Assembly: GCA_964611385.1 (NCBI GenBank)
Contig: CAZSXS010000006.1
Location: forward strand, 1 to 64,000
Length of the DNA: 64,000 nucleotides
Direction: 5' to 3'
From: CAZSXS01 sp964611385
Lineage (GTDB): Bacteria; Bacillota; Clostridia; Lachnospirales; CAYPQA01
The stretch's first letter is position 1; each line of letters begins with the position of its first letter. A program made the translations under genes and the position numbers. The notes below the pieces were generated by a model, which saw only the letters and a program-made list of their open reading frames with translations, had not been told where the DNA came from and ran no database searches. Shown one piece after another: positions 33,082 through 41,268 of the stretch.

Positions 33082-34086
33082 ATGAACTATTTCAATAGTA
33101 AGAACGAGCCCTTTGTCACCACAGGCTTTCATTGGCTTGCTCAAGAGGGCCTCTATTATCGCCTGCCGAAGGATAAACTCAACAGTTTTAATGAAGGGAT
33201 TTCTTGGCTTGGAACCAATACATCCGGGGGGATTCTCCGTTTTAAGACAGATTCAGGCAGCTTGTCCCTCCGCTGTCAACTGGCGAAGGTACATCATATG
33301 CCACATATGCCAAGCTCTGGCCATTCTGGGTTGGATTTTTACCTGGGTTCTGGCTGCAACAAAACCTTTCATGCCATTGCTATGCCGCCGGAAGGTACTG
33401 CCTCCTTTGAATCCAGGATCCTGGACGGAGCAGAAAGAAAACTACGGGAATGGACAGTTTACTTCCCCCTCTATAATGGGGTGAACGAGGTTGAAATCGG
33501 CATCGACGAGGGCGCTGCACTCTTAGCTCCCAGCCCTTTTACAATCGAAAAGCCCTTTGTTTTTTATGGCTCTTCCATCACGCAAGGCGGTTGTGCTTCC
33601 AGAAGCGGAAACTCCTATGTCAATATGCTGTCCCGTTGGTTTGATGCACCGGTTTTAAACTTTGGGTTCAGCGGAAGTGCAAAGGGTGAGCCCGAAATGG
33701 CAGATATTCTCCGTGAGCTTGACGCTAGTCTGCTGGTGATTGATTACGACCACAATGCACCCAGCCCGGAACATTTACAGGATACGCACGAGAACTTCTT
33801 TAAACGGATTCGGGAGAAAAAGCCTCTGCTGCCCATTGTTTTGATTTCCTTGCCGAACTTCGAAAAGAATGTAGAGATCAACACAAGAAGGCGTGCCATT
33901 ATTCATAATACCTATGAGAAGGCCATTGCCGATAATGATAAAAATGTATACTTTATTGATGGCGAGAGTTTATTCGGTTCCCATAGCCGAGAGCTGTGTA
34001 CGGTAGATACCGTTCACCCCAACGATTTGGGCTTCTACCGTATGGCAAGACGTATTTCCAGCACGATAAGACAGATTATTAATTAA
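33082..34086 (+). CDS. SGNH-family hydrolase (esterase), second of two
   Basis: A 334-residue protein with an N-terminal beta-sandwich (LGTNTSGGILRFKTDSGSLS) and a C-terminal SGNH domain: VFYGSSITQGGCASRSGNSY (nucleophile Ser in GSSITQG), NFGFSGSAKGEPEM, a YDHNAPSP block and TVHPNDLGFYRMARR with the catalytic Asp/His. It is not a recent duplicate of the esterase at 30563, since the two share little beyond motifs. Likely removes O-acetyl groups from sialic acids or other sugars. TGGAGGAAACGT precedes the ATG. Confidence 0.85.
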   Translation: MNYFNSKNEPFVTTGFHWLAQEGLYYRLPKDKLNSFNEGISWLGTNTSGGILRFKTDSGSLSLRCQLAKVHHMPHMPSSGHSGLDFYLGSGCNKTFHAIAMPPEGTASFESRILDGAERKLREWTVYFPLYNGVNEVEIGIDEGAALLAPSPFTIEKPFVFYGSSITQGGCASRSGNSYVNMLSRWFDAPVLNFGFSGSAKGEPEMADILRELDASLLVIDYDHNAPSPEHLQDTHENFFKRIREKKPLLPIVLISLPNFEKNVEINTRRRAIIHNTYEKAIADNDKNVYFIDGESLFGSHSRELCTVDTVHPNDLGFYRMARRISSTIRQIIN

Positions 34087-34102
34087 ATAAGGAGGAAAGC
34101 AT

Positions 34103-35020
34103 TTGTTTGATTTAAATATGTTTAAGGGTGTTTTCATTGCCTTTTATGCACCTTATACGGATAAAGGCGACATCAGCATTGAAAAGGCTATTGAGGAGGC
34201 CAGATTTTTTAAGAACTGTGGTGTAAAGGGTTTATATGTCAATGGTAGCTCAGGAGAGGGATTTTTACTCTCAGTCGAGGAACGAAAAAGCATTCAGGAG
34301 GCTGTGATTCGAGAATTCAAAGACGACATGACCATCATTGTCCATGTAGGTGCAGCCTCTACACGGGAGAGCATCGCTCTGGCAAAGCACGCAGAGCACT
34401 GTGGGGCTCATGCATTGTCTGCTGTTCCAAGCGTTTATTACCGGCTTTCTGAGGACTCCATCCATGCGCACTGGACTTCCATCATCGACGAAACCCCCTT
34501 GCCCTTCATTATCTACAATATCCCCCAGCTGACCGGCTATGATCTTTCCCTGAATCTGCTGAAACGTATGATTCAAAACCCCAAGGTGATCGGTGTCAAA
34601 AACTCCTCCATGAGTTGCTACCAGACGCAGCAGTTCAAGCGTGCGGGGGGCGAAAACTTCATTGTATTCAACGGCCCGGATGAGCAGTACCTTTCGGGAC
34701 GCATGGCGGGCGCAGAAGCCGGGATCGGCGGTACTTACGGAGCAATGCCAGAGCTGTTCCTAGCGCTGGAAAAAAGCTACATCGAAGGCCAGCTTGAAAG
34801 AGCTCAAAAAATCCAAAGCTTTATTAACGAGTGCATCGAAGCCTTCGCAGCCACCAGAAATATCTATGCCGGTGCAAAGGAAATATTAAGACTGCGGGGC
34901 CTGGACATTGGTTCCGTGCGCCTGCCCTTCCTGCCCTTAAGCGAACAGGATAAGATTGAAATGAAAAAGCGCTATGAGCTGATTGAAGCTTTTAAGGCGG
35001 AGTGGGACATCCACAAGTGA
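34103..35020 (+). CDS. nanA: N-acetylneuraminate lyase (DapA/NanA family)
   Basis: Splits N-acetylneuraminate into N-acetylmannosamine and pyruvate. The 305-residue TIM-barrel protein has KGLYVNGSSGEGFLLSVEER (GSSGE carboxylate-binding motif), FIIYNIPQLTGYDL (catalytic Tyr), VIGVKNSS (Schiff-base Lys) and FNGPDEQYLSGRMAGAEAGI followed by GGTYGA. GSSGE, YNIP and the DEQ stretch favour NanA over dihydrodipicolinate synthase, and the sialidase context agrees. TTG start at 34103 with AAGGAGG 7 nt upstream. The next pathway genes nanE and nanK are not in the window. Confidence 0.9.
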   Translation: MFDLNMFKGVFIAFYAPYTDKGDISIEKAIEEARFFKNCGVKGLYVNGSSGEGFLLSVEERKSIQEAVIREFKDDMTIIVHVGAASTRESIALAKHAEHCGAHALSAVPSVYYRLSEDSIHAHWTSIIDETPLPFIIYNIPQLTGYDLSLNLLKRMIQNPKVIGVKNSSMSCYQTQQFKRAGGENFIVFNGPDEQYLSGRMAGAEAGIGGTYGAMPELFLALEKSYIEGQLERAQKIQSFINECIEAFAATRNIYAGAKEILRLRGLDIGSVRLPFLPLSEQDKIEMKKRYELIEAFKAEWDIHK

Positions 35021-35121
35021 GCATTAAAGATTTTGAGCCTATTTTGTCATTATCTATTGTGTCATTATTCTTGATTCGTTTCGTTAAGTATCGCTGCCAC
35101 ACATATTAATTGCATAATATT

Positions 35122-35166
35122 AAAAGGCCAACAAGCAGCCCTCTCAGGCTGTTGTTGGCCTTTTTC
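35122..35166. terminator. Bidirectional terminator between nanA and thpR
   Basis: AAAAGGCCAACA and TGTTGGCCTTTTT enclose an inner hairpin (CAGCC/GGCTG). T-runs occur on both strands, so it ends the sialoglycan operon and the dtd-cupin-thpR operon. Confidence 0.88.
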
Positions 35167-35206
35167 TTTTGATACTGTTTGCCGCATTGTTACAAGTTCC
35201 TCATCA

Positions 35207-35731
35207 TTAAACGAGCCTCTTAGCATAAATTTCAGTATACACAAGCTTTCCGCCAAGCCGTTCTGATTTCATAAGACTAACTTTGCTTACCAGCGTGCTT
35301 TGATCCTGCACAGAGACTGACTTTAAATCATCCGTCAACCGCAGCTCTCTCGCCAGGGTCAAGTGAGGCGTATAAGCACGGCTTTCTAGGCTAAAGCCGC
35401 GGTTCTTCAGCGATAGACGGAGCTGATCATATATGTCGCTAAGGCTGTCATTAGGCTTAACGCCAACCCAAAGCAGGTCACCGCTCTCCTGCTTGAAGCG
35501 TCCGACACCGCTCAATGTCAAAGCGAAAGCCGAGGCTTTGATTTCGTCCATCGCTTGCTCAATTTGCTTGACATTCATGGGCGAAACCTCACCAAGGAAA
35601 ACAAGCGTTAAGTGTAAATTCTCCTCTCTGGAGAAGTTACCACCCGTGCTGATGTTTTTCACCCTAGCCTGCACGGACTTCAAGTATTCCTTTATCGCAT
35701 CCTCAAAATTGATGGCAATAAAAAGCCGCAT
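35207..35731 (-). CDS. thpR: RNA 2',3'-cyclic phosphodiesterase (2H family)
   Basis: A 174-residue protein starting MRLFIAINFED, with the two HxT motifs of the 2H phosphoesterase family: HLTLVFLGEV and HLTLARELR. These hydrolyse 2',3'-cyclic phosphate RNA ends or ligate 2'-5' bonds in vitro. ATG 35731 is preceded by GGAGGTAGAC, so the longer frame to 35758 is not used. The start lies 2 bp after the cupin stop, indicating one operon. Confidence 0.92.
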   Translation of the reverse strand: MRLFIAINFEDAIKEYLKSVQARVKNISTGGNFSREENLHLTLVFLGEVSPMNVKQIEQAMDEIKASAFALTLSGVGRFKQESGDLLWVGVKPNDSLSDIYDQLRLSLKNRGFSLESRAYTPHLTLARELRLTDDLKSVSVQDQSTLVSKVSLMKSERLGGKLVYTEIYAKRLV

Positions 35732-35733
35732 GT

Positions 35734-36036
35734 CTACCTCCAAAATACGCAGAGCCACACGCAGGGCGGCTCTGCACTTGTATAGCTTACCCTGTGCCGC
35801 TTGTGCGGTTCTATGCTCAGCGTGTCACCGGCAGCAAGCTCTATGCTTTCACCATTGTCAAATTCTAGTGTTGCTTTTCCTTGCAGAAGTACTACAAATT
35901 CGTTCTCATCTTGGTCATACCAGCCTGAGCTTTGGCCTGTGCTGATGATGCGCTCAATACGAATGTTCTCGCTTTCAGCCAAAATTGTGGTGAGTTCTTC
36001 CGAAAGGGGCAAATCGGGTAAGTCAAAAAGGTTCAT
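35734..36036 (-). CDS. Small cupin-domain protein
   Basis: A 100-residue single cupin barrel with the two metal-motif regions in degenerate form: SSGWYDQDENEFVVLLQGKA (motif 1) and LAAGDTLSIEPHKRHRVSYT (motif 2, with H residues). This matches small stand-alone cupins often annotated as phosphoribosylaminoimidazole-like or signalling cupins, with no assigned reaction. Its ATG overlaps the dtd stop by 4 bp. Confidence 0.85.
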   Translation of the reverse strand: MNLFDLPDLPLSEELTTILAESENIRIERIISTGQSSGWYDQDENEFVVLLQGKATLEFDNGESIELAAGDTLSIEPHKRHRVSYTSAEPPCVWLCVFWR

Positions 36037-36476
36037 CGATCATTCTCCAAAATCACAGTAAAGGGCCCATCATTGATCAGTTCCACCTTCATATCTGCAC
36101 CAAATATCCCATGAGCAACCTTTCGAAATTTTCCCTCGCAGCAGTTTATAAAGTACTCATACAATTCCTCTGCCAGTGCCGGGCTTCCAGCTTTGACAAA
36201 GCTGGGGCGGTTTCCTTTTCGACAGTCGGCATAGAGGGTAAATTGGGAGATGATCAAAATCTCCCCATCGATATCCTGGATGGACAGGTTTGTTTTATCG
36301 TTTTCATATGGGAAAATCCGCAGCTTGCTTAGCTTGTCCGCTAGTTTATCGGCCTGCTCCTGGGTATCCGTGTCGGACACCCCAAGCAATGCCAGATAGC
36401 CCCTGCCTATGCTTCCCACCACGCTTCCATCTACTGTAACAGAAGCGCTGTTGACGCGCTGTAATACGATTCTCAT
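36033..36476 (-). CDS. dtd: D-aminoacyl-tRNA deacylase
   Basis: A 147-residue protein (ATG 36476 after AAGGAGGAATCAT) beginning MRIVLQRVNSASVTVDGSVV. It has the catalytic ISQFTLYADCRKGNRPSF block (SQxT motif) and the C-terminal GFGADM-like GIFGADMKVELINDGPFTV with the Gly-cisPro-type motif region (NDGPFT). It removes D-amino acids mischarged on tRNA. First gene of the dtd-cupin-thpR operon. Confidence 0.95.
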   Translation of the reverse strand: MRIVLQRVNSASVTVDGSVVGSIGRGYLALLGVSDTDTQEQADKLADKLSKLRIFPYENDKTNLSIQDIDGEILIISQFTLYADCRKGNRPSFVKAGSPALAEELYEYFINCCEGKFRKVAHGIFGADMKVELINDGPFTVILENDR

Positions 36477-36592
36477 ATGATTCCTCCTTTTGGCCAAGGC
36501 CGGATTTTTATTCGATTAGAGTTGATTTATAAAGGATCTTTCAAAATTTTCATGGGATTTATATCGTCCCCCCACGGTTTTAGAAAGACCCA

Positions 36593-39500
36593 TTATAAAT
36601 AGTTCTGATAAAACAAATAACTATCCCCTTGTTTTGAAAACCCAGCCTTTACTAAAGCCTCTTCCGCTGCTTCGGGGTATTGCTTGAGTGCTAGCCGCTT
36701 TACGCTGGAAAATAACCGCCTTTGGTTGTACTCGGAAACAAAGACACGGAGGGCTTCCTCCAGATACCGGTCGTCAAAGGAGCGTAATACTTGCCCCTTC
36801 TGCTCAAAGAGTGCCACCACGACGCCTGCTTTCAAGGCCACCACTGTTCCTGGTAAGCGGGTGAAGTTACTGCCGCTTAGGTGTGTCAGCTTTTTGCCCC
36901 AGAGTTGAGCCGGGTCTGCCGCTGATAACCAAACAAGCTCGTTCCGGGGTTGCTCCAGCTTCAACTGAACGGAAGCAAAGTCGCTGTCTCGAATGAATTG
37001 CGCCCCTGATAACCCCTCTATAAAATACCCACGTCGTACTCGCCCGGTAAATTCCCAAGTTCGTAGGGTCTCCAAGGCCTCACCCCAAGCTAAGCACTGT
37101 ATAGTCTCTCGGCATAGAATCACAGCTTGGTCAAATTCTCTCTCCAAAGCCTCTTCGACGGGAAGTGCCTGTAAGGGACGGGCGCTTTCCCAGCGTCCGC
37201 CGGTTAGGGTTTTGCTGCGGGCCTTGACACGATGCTTGACTGTGCTGCTTTGAATTTTGTCCTGCTCCAACAGATACCGAACAGGGGCAAAGCTGTCGGC
37301 ATGGACTAGCCCCTTTTCCGCTAAGGATAATAAGATACCATTCAGATCCGTTCCTACAGGCAACCCGAAGTTTCCATGCAAAAAGCTTGCACCCCGCTTG
37401 GTCAATGCTTCGTATACGATGCGTTCACACGCCTCCAGTTGCTCAACCCGTTCAGATAGGTCTGCATCCCAGTCCAGGTCTTCATAGCGATGAAAGCTCA
37501 GCTGCGTGTTTTGCAACTGCCAGAAAAATTCGCCCTGGGAAAGCAAGCTGTCCAGTAGAGCCGGGCGATAGGCGTTCACCCTAGCAGGCAGGAGGACTTC
37601 CTCCCAGAGCCGGAGCGGATGAGCCTGGTTGCAGAGTTCTTTCAGGGCTGCCGCCAGCTGTTCGCTGGGTGGGGCGGCTGTGCGGATTCGTCCGGCTATA
37701 AGAGCAGCGTAACGCTCTGGGGGCAGGGTTTTGATTTGATTTCGGCGTGCTTTTACTGTTTCCCGCCTTGCCCTGTCATATAGCTCCGCATGGTAGTATA
37801 ATTCACCGTCCAAGACAAGGGAGCGCTTTTCACAGAGGGCTGTCAAAACAGACTGGGCTTCCTCTTCCGTCCAAAAATATCGCTCCGCAAGCATTTCAGG
37901 CGTGTGGGCACCCCGATAGCGGATCAAGCGCCGGAGAACATGCGCTCGGGCTTCAGCACCGTTTTGTACTAGAGCGGCTTCGTATTCCTCTAAATGTTCG
38001 GCTGCGATCCAAAGACCCGGCTCAATGTAGGCTGCTCGTCCTTGCTTCACTAGGCTGTTCAGCCAGTCCACAGGTACATCCAATTCTCCAGAGATCAAGT
38101 CGCCCTCCATCATCAGCAACGAATGCAGCTGAGCCGGATTTTCGGGGTTACGAGACCGCTCGGAAAGCTTTTGCAGTTGCTCGGGTGCCGGAGCAATCAA
38201 CTCCGCGTCCATCCCCATCTGAGAAAGCTCAGCTTCCCCCGCCCGTCTGATGCCAGAGGTGCTGGTATTGTAATCATACATAAAAGAAGCCTCTACTTGC
38301 CGCCGGAAGGGTAAGGACATGGGTGAGGGTTCCTCCAGAAAGACCTCACGGATTTTGATAGCACCAGAGCGGATCCCCTTTAATACAGTTTCCAGACCTT
38401 TTAAATCCCAGTAGTCCTCCAGGCACTCCCGCTTTGTTTCTCGTATCAAAGGGTGATTCTTATAGTGCAGGATGGAATCCAAAAGCTCCGCACTGCGAAT
38501 CCGCTGCACCCAAAGCGGCTGACGCTTTCCCCTGTTCATGCCCAGCATCAGGGCTCGGAAGGCATTGTAGCGAAAGGCCATATTAAATAAGGGGGTGCTC
38601 GTTAAGAGCGCTTCCAGCAAGCTTTGCGCCGTTTCAGGTAATAGGTCTTGCAGCAGACCTTCGGGGAGGGGCTTTTCGCAGTAGGTCAGCAAGAGAAAGC
38701 CGTCCTCGTCATCATAGGCATTGATATCCACACCCAAGATACGTCCGGCAGCCTCCTTCGCCAAAAGAGACAAAGGTGCGTTCACCTTTCGCCCAAACAT
38801 CGCATGAACCATCATTTGACGGTCGCCCAGTTCGTCGATAAAGTGCTCCACAACAATTGTTTGATCGTCAGGCAAGATGCCAGTAGCTTCCACTTGCTGC
38901 TCCAGAAATACCTTTGCGCTTTTGGCCGCCTGTTCATCCAGACCAAAGCGCTGTAAGGCCCCATCCAGACCGTCTTGACTCATGGCCTCGGACAGCTCCC
39001 GCATAGCCCTCCCAAAGGCAAGGCCTGTTTCTAAAGCACGCCCTTGCCGCTCCCCCTTCCAAAAAGGCGGCGTGGCTCCGGCCGTGCTTGTCTGGCTAAC
39101 ATAAACCGTATCCTTGTTGACAGACTGAATCTGCCAAGCAAAGGAACCCAATAAGAATTTCTCGCCCTTGCCCCGCTCAAAGACAAATTCCTCATCCAGC
39201 TCTCCCAGTTTGACGCCATTTTCTAGCCTAACCGTATACAAACCCCGATCGGGAATGGCACCGCTGTTGGAAAGAGCCAGCATCCGGCTATAAGCATCCC
39301 CTTCCACCCGCTCATGTATCCGATCGTATAGAATTCGAGGCCGAACAGGAAGATCCCGTGCATGTTCAAAGTCCCCCGCCAGCATAGACAGTACCGAGCA
39401 AAGCTCTTCCTTAGTAACAAGGCGGAAGGGATAGGCGCGCAAAAGCAGCTCCATCAACTCCTGGACAGAATAACCCTCTCCAGTAGCCATGGAGACCAAA

Positions 39501-40807
39501 TGTTGAGCCAAGACATCCAAGCAAAGCTTAGGGGGCTTGGTCTGTTCAATGCCGCCAGCTTTTACAATTTTCGCCGTAATACCGCAATACAGCCCTTCAG
39601 AAGCTGTTCGGGGAAAGAGGTACATGACACTCTCCCGCCCGGGATTGTGGCCGGAACGCCCCAGCCTTTGCAGAGCACCCGAAATAGACATAGGACAGCC
39701 CACCTGCAAAACCAGGTCGATTTCCCCCACGTCTATCCCTAACTCCATAGAAGAAGTCGCGCAAAGCAAGCGGATTCTTCCGTCCCGCAAGGCCTTTTCC
39801 ACCTCCAGGCGCTGTTCCTTGGACAGACTGCCGTGATGTGTTCGAGCAAAGCCCTCCCCACCCAGCTCATTGACATAGTGGGCCAATTTTTCAATGCAGC
39901 GCCGCCCTTCACCAAAGGCCAGAACGCTGCGAGCCTTGTGACAATATTCGTAGACCTTCCGTGCCAGATCTGGCCAAATACTCCCTTCGGGCAGAACCCC
40001 GTTTTCGGGAAAGGAGCTGATCACCTCCAGCCGGATGTTTTTCCGCATCTTGGGCGCAACCACCTGAGTGGGCTCTTTCTCCGAATCGGGCGACAAATAA
40101 TCCGCCGCAAGGCTTAAGGGTTCAATGGTAGCCGACAGGCCGATACGCTGGAGGGGTTTTTCGCACAGCTTGTCCAAGCGGGCAAGGGAAAGCATTAGGT
40201 GCGCGCCCCGCTTGGTGTCAATGAGCGCATGTAATTCGTCTATGATCACAACCTTCGCCGTCCGCAAAATGGACTGACCGGATACACTGGTCAGCATTAG
40301 GTATAAAGATTCCGGGGTAGTAATGAGAATGTGAGGCGGCCTTTTGATCATCTTGCGCCGCTCTGCCGCTGTGGTGTCGCCCGTACGGATGGCGACTTGG
40401 ATTTCAAAGGGCGAGGAGGGGTGAGCTTGCTTGTGATCAAGGGCTTGCGTTAGATCAGTGTTCCGAACAAGTTCAGGGCCTTGCTCCTGCTCCATGGCGT
40501 AAATACCATACAGAGGGCGACTTAAATTTTCTCGAATATCACCCGCTAAAGATTTCAGCGGCGAGATATAGATGAGTTGAAGTTCTTGTTTCAAGCTTCC
40601 CGCCCGTGCCTGCTCTTTCAGCCGGTCGATAAACACCAAGAAAGCCGAAAGGGTCTTACCGGTTCCAGTCGGGGCGGAGACTAGGGTGTGACTGCCAGAG
40701 GCAATGGCTGGCCAAGCCTCCATCTGCACAGGCGTAGGCTCACCCAGTGTGTTCGAAAACCAGTGCTCGGTAGGGGGACTGAAAAGCTTTAAGCTTTGAA
40801 TAGACAT
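36593..40807 (-). CDS. Lhr-like ATP-dependent helicase (superfamily 2)
   Basis: A 1404-residue protein: Q-motif TPVQMEAWPAI, Walker A SAPTGTGKTLSAF, DEAH-type box VIIDELHAL, motif III RIGLSATIEP, motif V SMELGIDVGEIDLVLQ, motif VI GALQRLGRSGHN, then a long C-terminal region with winged helix and Lhr C-terminal domains. The length is full for bacterial Lhr proteins, which unwind DNA/RNA hybrids and are linked to DNA repair. ATG 40807 or 40816 may be the start. Transcribed alone. Confidence 0.9.
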   Translation of the reverse strand: MSIQSLKLFSPPTEHWFSNTLGEPTPVQMEAWPAIASGSHTLVSAPTGTGKTLSAFLVFIDRLKEQARAGSLKQELQLIYISPLKSLAGDIRENLSRPLYGIYAMEQEQGPELVRNTDLTQALDHKQAHPSSPFEIQVAIRTGDTTAAERRKMIKRPPHILITTPESLYLMLTSVSGQSILRTAKVVIIDELHALIDTKRGAHLMLSLARLDKLCEKPLQRIGLSATIEPLSLAADYLSPDSEKEPTQVVAPKMRKNIRLEVISSFPENGVLPEGSIWPDLARKVYEYCHKARSVLAFGEGRRCIEKLAHYVNELGGEGFARTHHGSLSKEQRLEVEKALRDGRIRLLCATSSMELGIDVGEIDLVLQVGCPMSISGALQRLGRSGHNPGRESVMYLFPRTASEGLYCGITAKIVKAGGIEQTKPPKLCLDVLAQHLVSMATGEGYSVQELMELLLRAYPFRLVTKEELCSVLSMLAGDFEHARDLPVRPRILYDRIHERVEGDAYSRMLALSNSGAIPDRGLYTVRLENGVKLGELDEEFVFERGKGEKFLLGSFAWQIQSVNKDTVYVSQTSTAGATPPFWKGERQGRALETGLAFGRAMRELSEAMSQDGLDGALQRFGLDEQAAKSAKVFLEQQVEATGILPDDQTIVVEHFIDELGDRQMMVHAMFGRKVNAPLSLLAKEAAGRILGVDINAYDDEDGFLLLTYCEKPLPEGLLQDLLPETAQSLLEALLTSTPLFNMAFRYNAFRALMLGMNRGKRQPLWVQRIRSAELLDSILHYKNHPLIRETKRECLEDYWDLKGLETVLKGIRSGAIKIREVFLEEPSPMSLPFRRQVEASFMYDYNTSTSGIRRAGEAELSQMGMDAELIAPAPEQLQKLSERSRNPENPAQLHSLLMMEGDLISGELDVPVDWLNSLVKQGRAAYIEPGLWIAAEHLEEYEAALVQNGAEARAHVLRRLIRYRGAHTPEMLAERYFWTEEEAQSVLTALCEKRSLVLDGELYYHAELYDRARRETVKARRNQIKTLPPERYAALIAGRIRTAAPPSEQLAAALKELCNQAHPLRLWEEVLLPARVNAYRPALLDSLLSQGEFFWQLQNTQLSFHRYEDLDWDADLSERVEQLEACERIVYEALTKRGASFLHGNFGLPVGTDLNGILLSLAEKGLVHADSFAPVRYLLEQDKIQSSTVKHRVKARSKTLTGGRWESARPLQALPVEEALEREFDQAVILCRETIQCLAWGEALETLRTWEFTGRVRRGYFIEGLSGAQFIRDSDFASVQLKLEQPRNELVWLSAADPAQLWGKKLTHLSGSNFTRLPGTVVALKAGVVVALFEQKGQVLRSFDDRYLEEALRVFVSEYNQRRLFSSVKRLALKQYPEAAEEALVKAGFSKQGDSYLFYQNYL

Positions 40808-41150
40808 ACTTATCACCAGTGGTTATTTTTTAGTAGAGCAATAACTTGCACATCAGCCGGGCAAAAAGGATACAGATCCAAATCCTCATGTAGCACCCAG
40901 CGAAAAAAAAGGCGATACCCCTTCGAAAAATGGTATAATTGTTCTACCAAAGGGGCTATCCTAAAAACGAGGAGATTATCGCATGAGTAGTGTATCAAAA
41001 AATGAAAAAGTTTAAAAGGGTTATGAAGAAATTCAGTGCAAAATCAATTTCAAGGCAAAAAGTACACAATAGAATTTTGAAAATTAATAAAGTTATAATA
41101 TAGTAACCACTAAAAAATTAAATTCTAAGAATTATCATAATTAACTCCAA
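40808..41150. other. Intergenic region between the helicase and MCP genes
   Basis: No credible large gene. On the + strand TATAAT (40934-40939) and GAGGAG precede a 10-codon ORF at 40983-41015 (MSSVSKNEKV, then TAA), which may be a leader or a truncated gene. The remainder is AT-rich. Confidence 0.4.
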
Positions 41151-41180
41151 TTGCCTTAATGATTGTAAACATGGTATAAT
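41151..41180 (+). promoter_or_regulatory. Promoter of the MCP gene
   Basis: TTGCCT (41151-41156), 18 bp, TATAAT (41175-41180), 88 bp before the start codon. Confidence 0.55.
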
Positions 41181-41268
41181 ATCACAAAAGTAAAAATACC
41201 CCTTGCACAAGTTAATAATAAGCAGATTTTCAATTAAAAGAGATAATAATTTTAGGAGGATATATTTT

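Noticed and set aside
36684..39836. Several + strand ORFs of 60-170 codons
   Set aside because: All are antisense to the Lhr-like helicase gene, without ribosome sites or recognisable domains.
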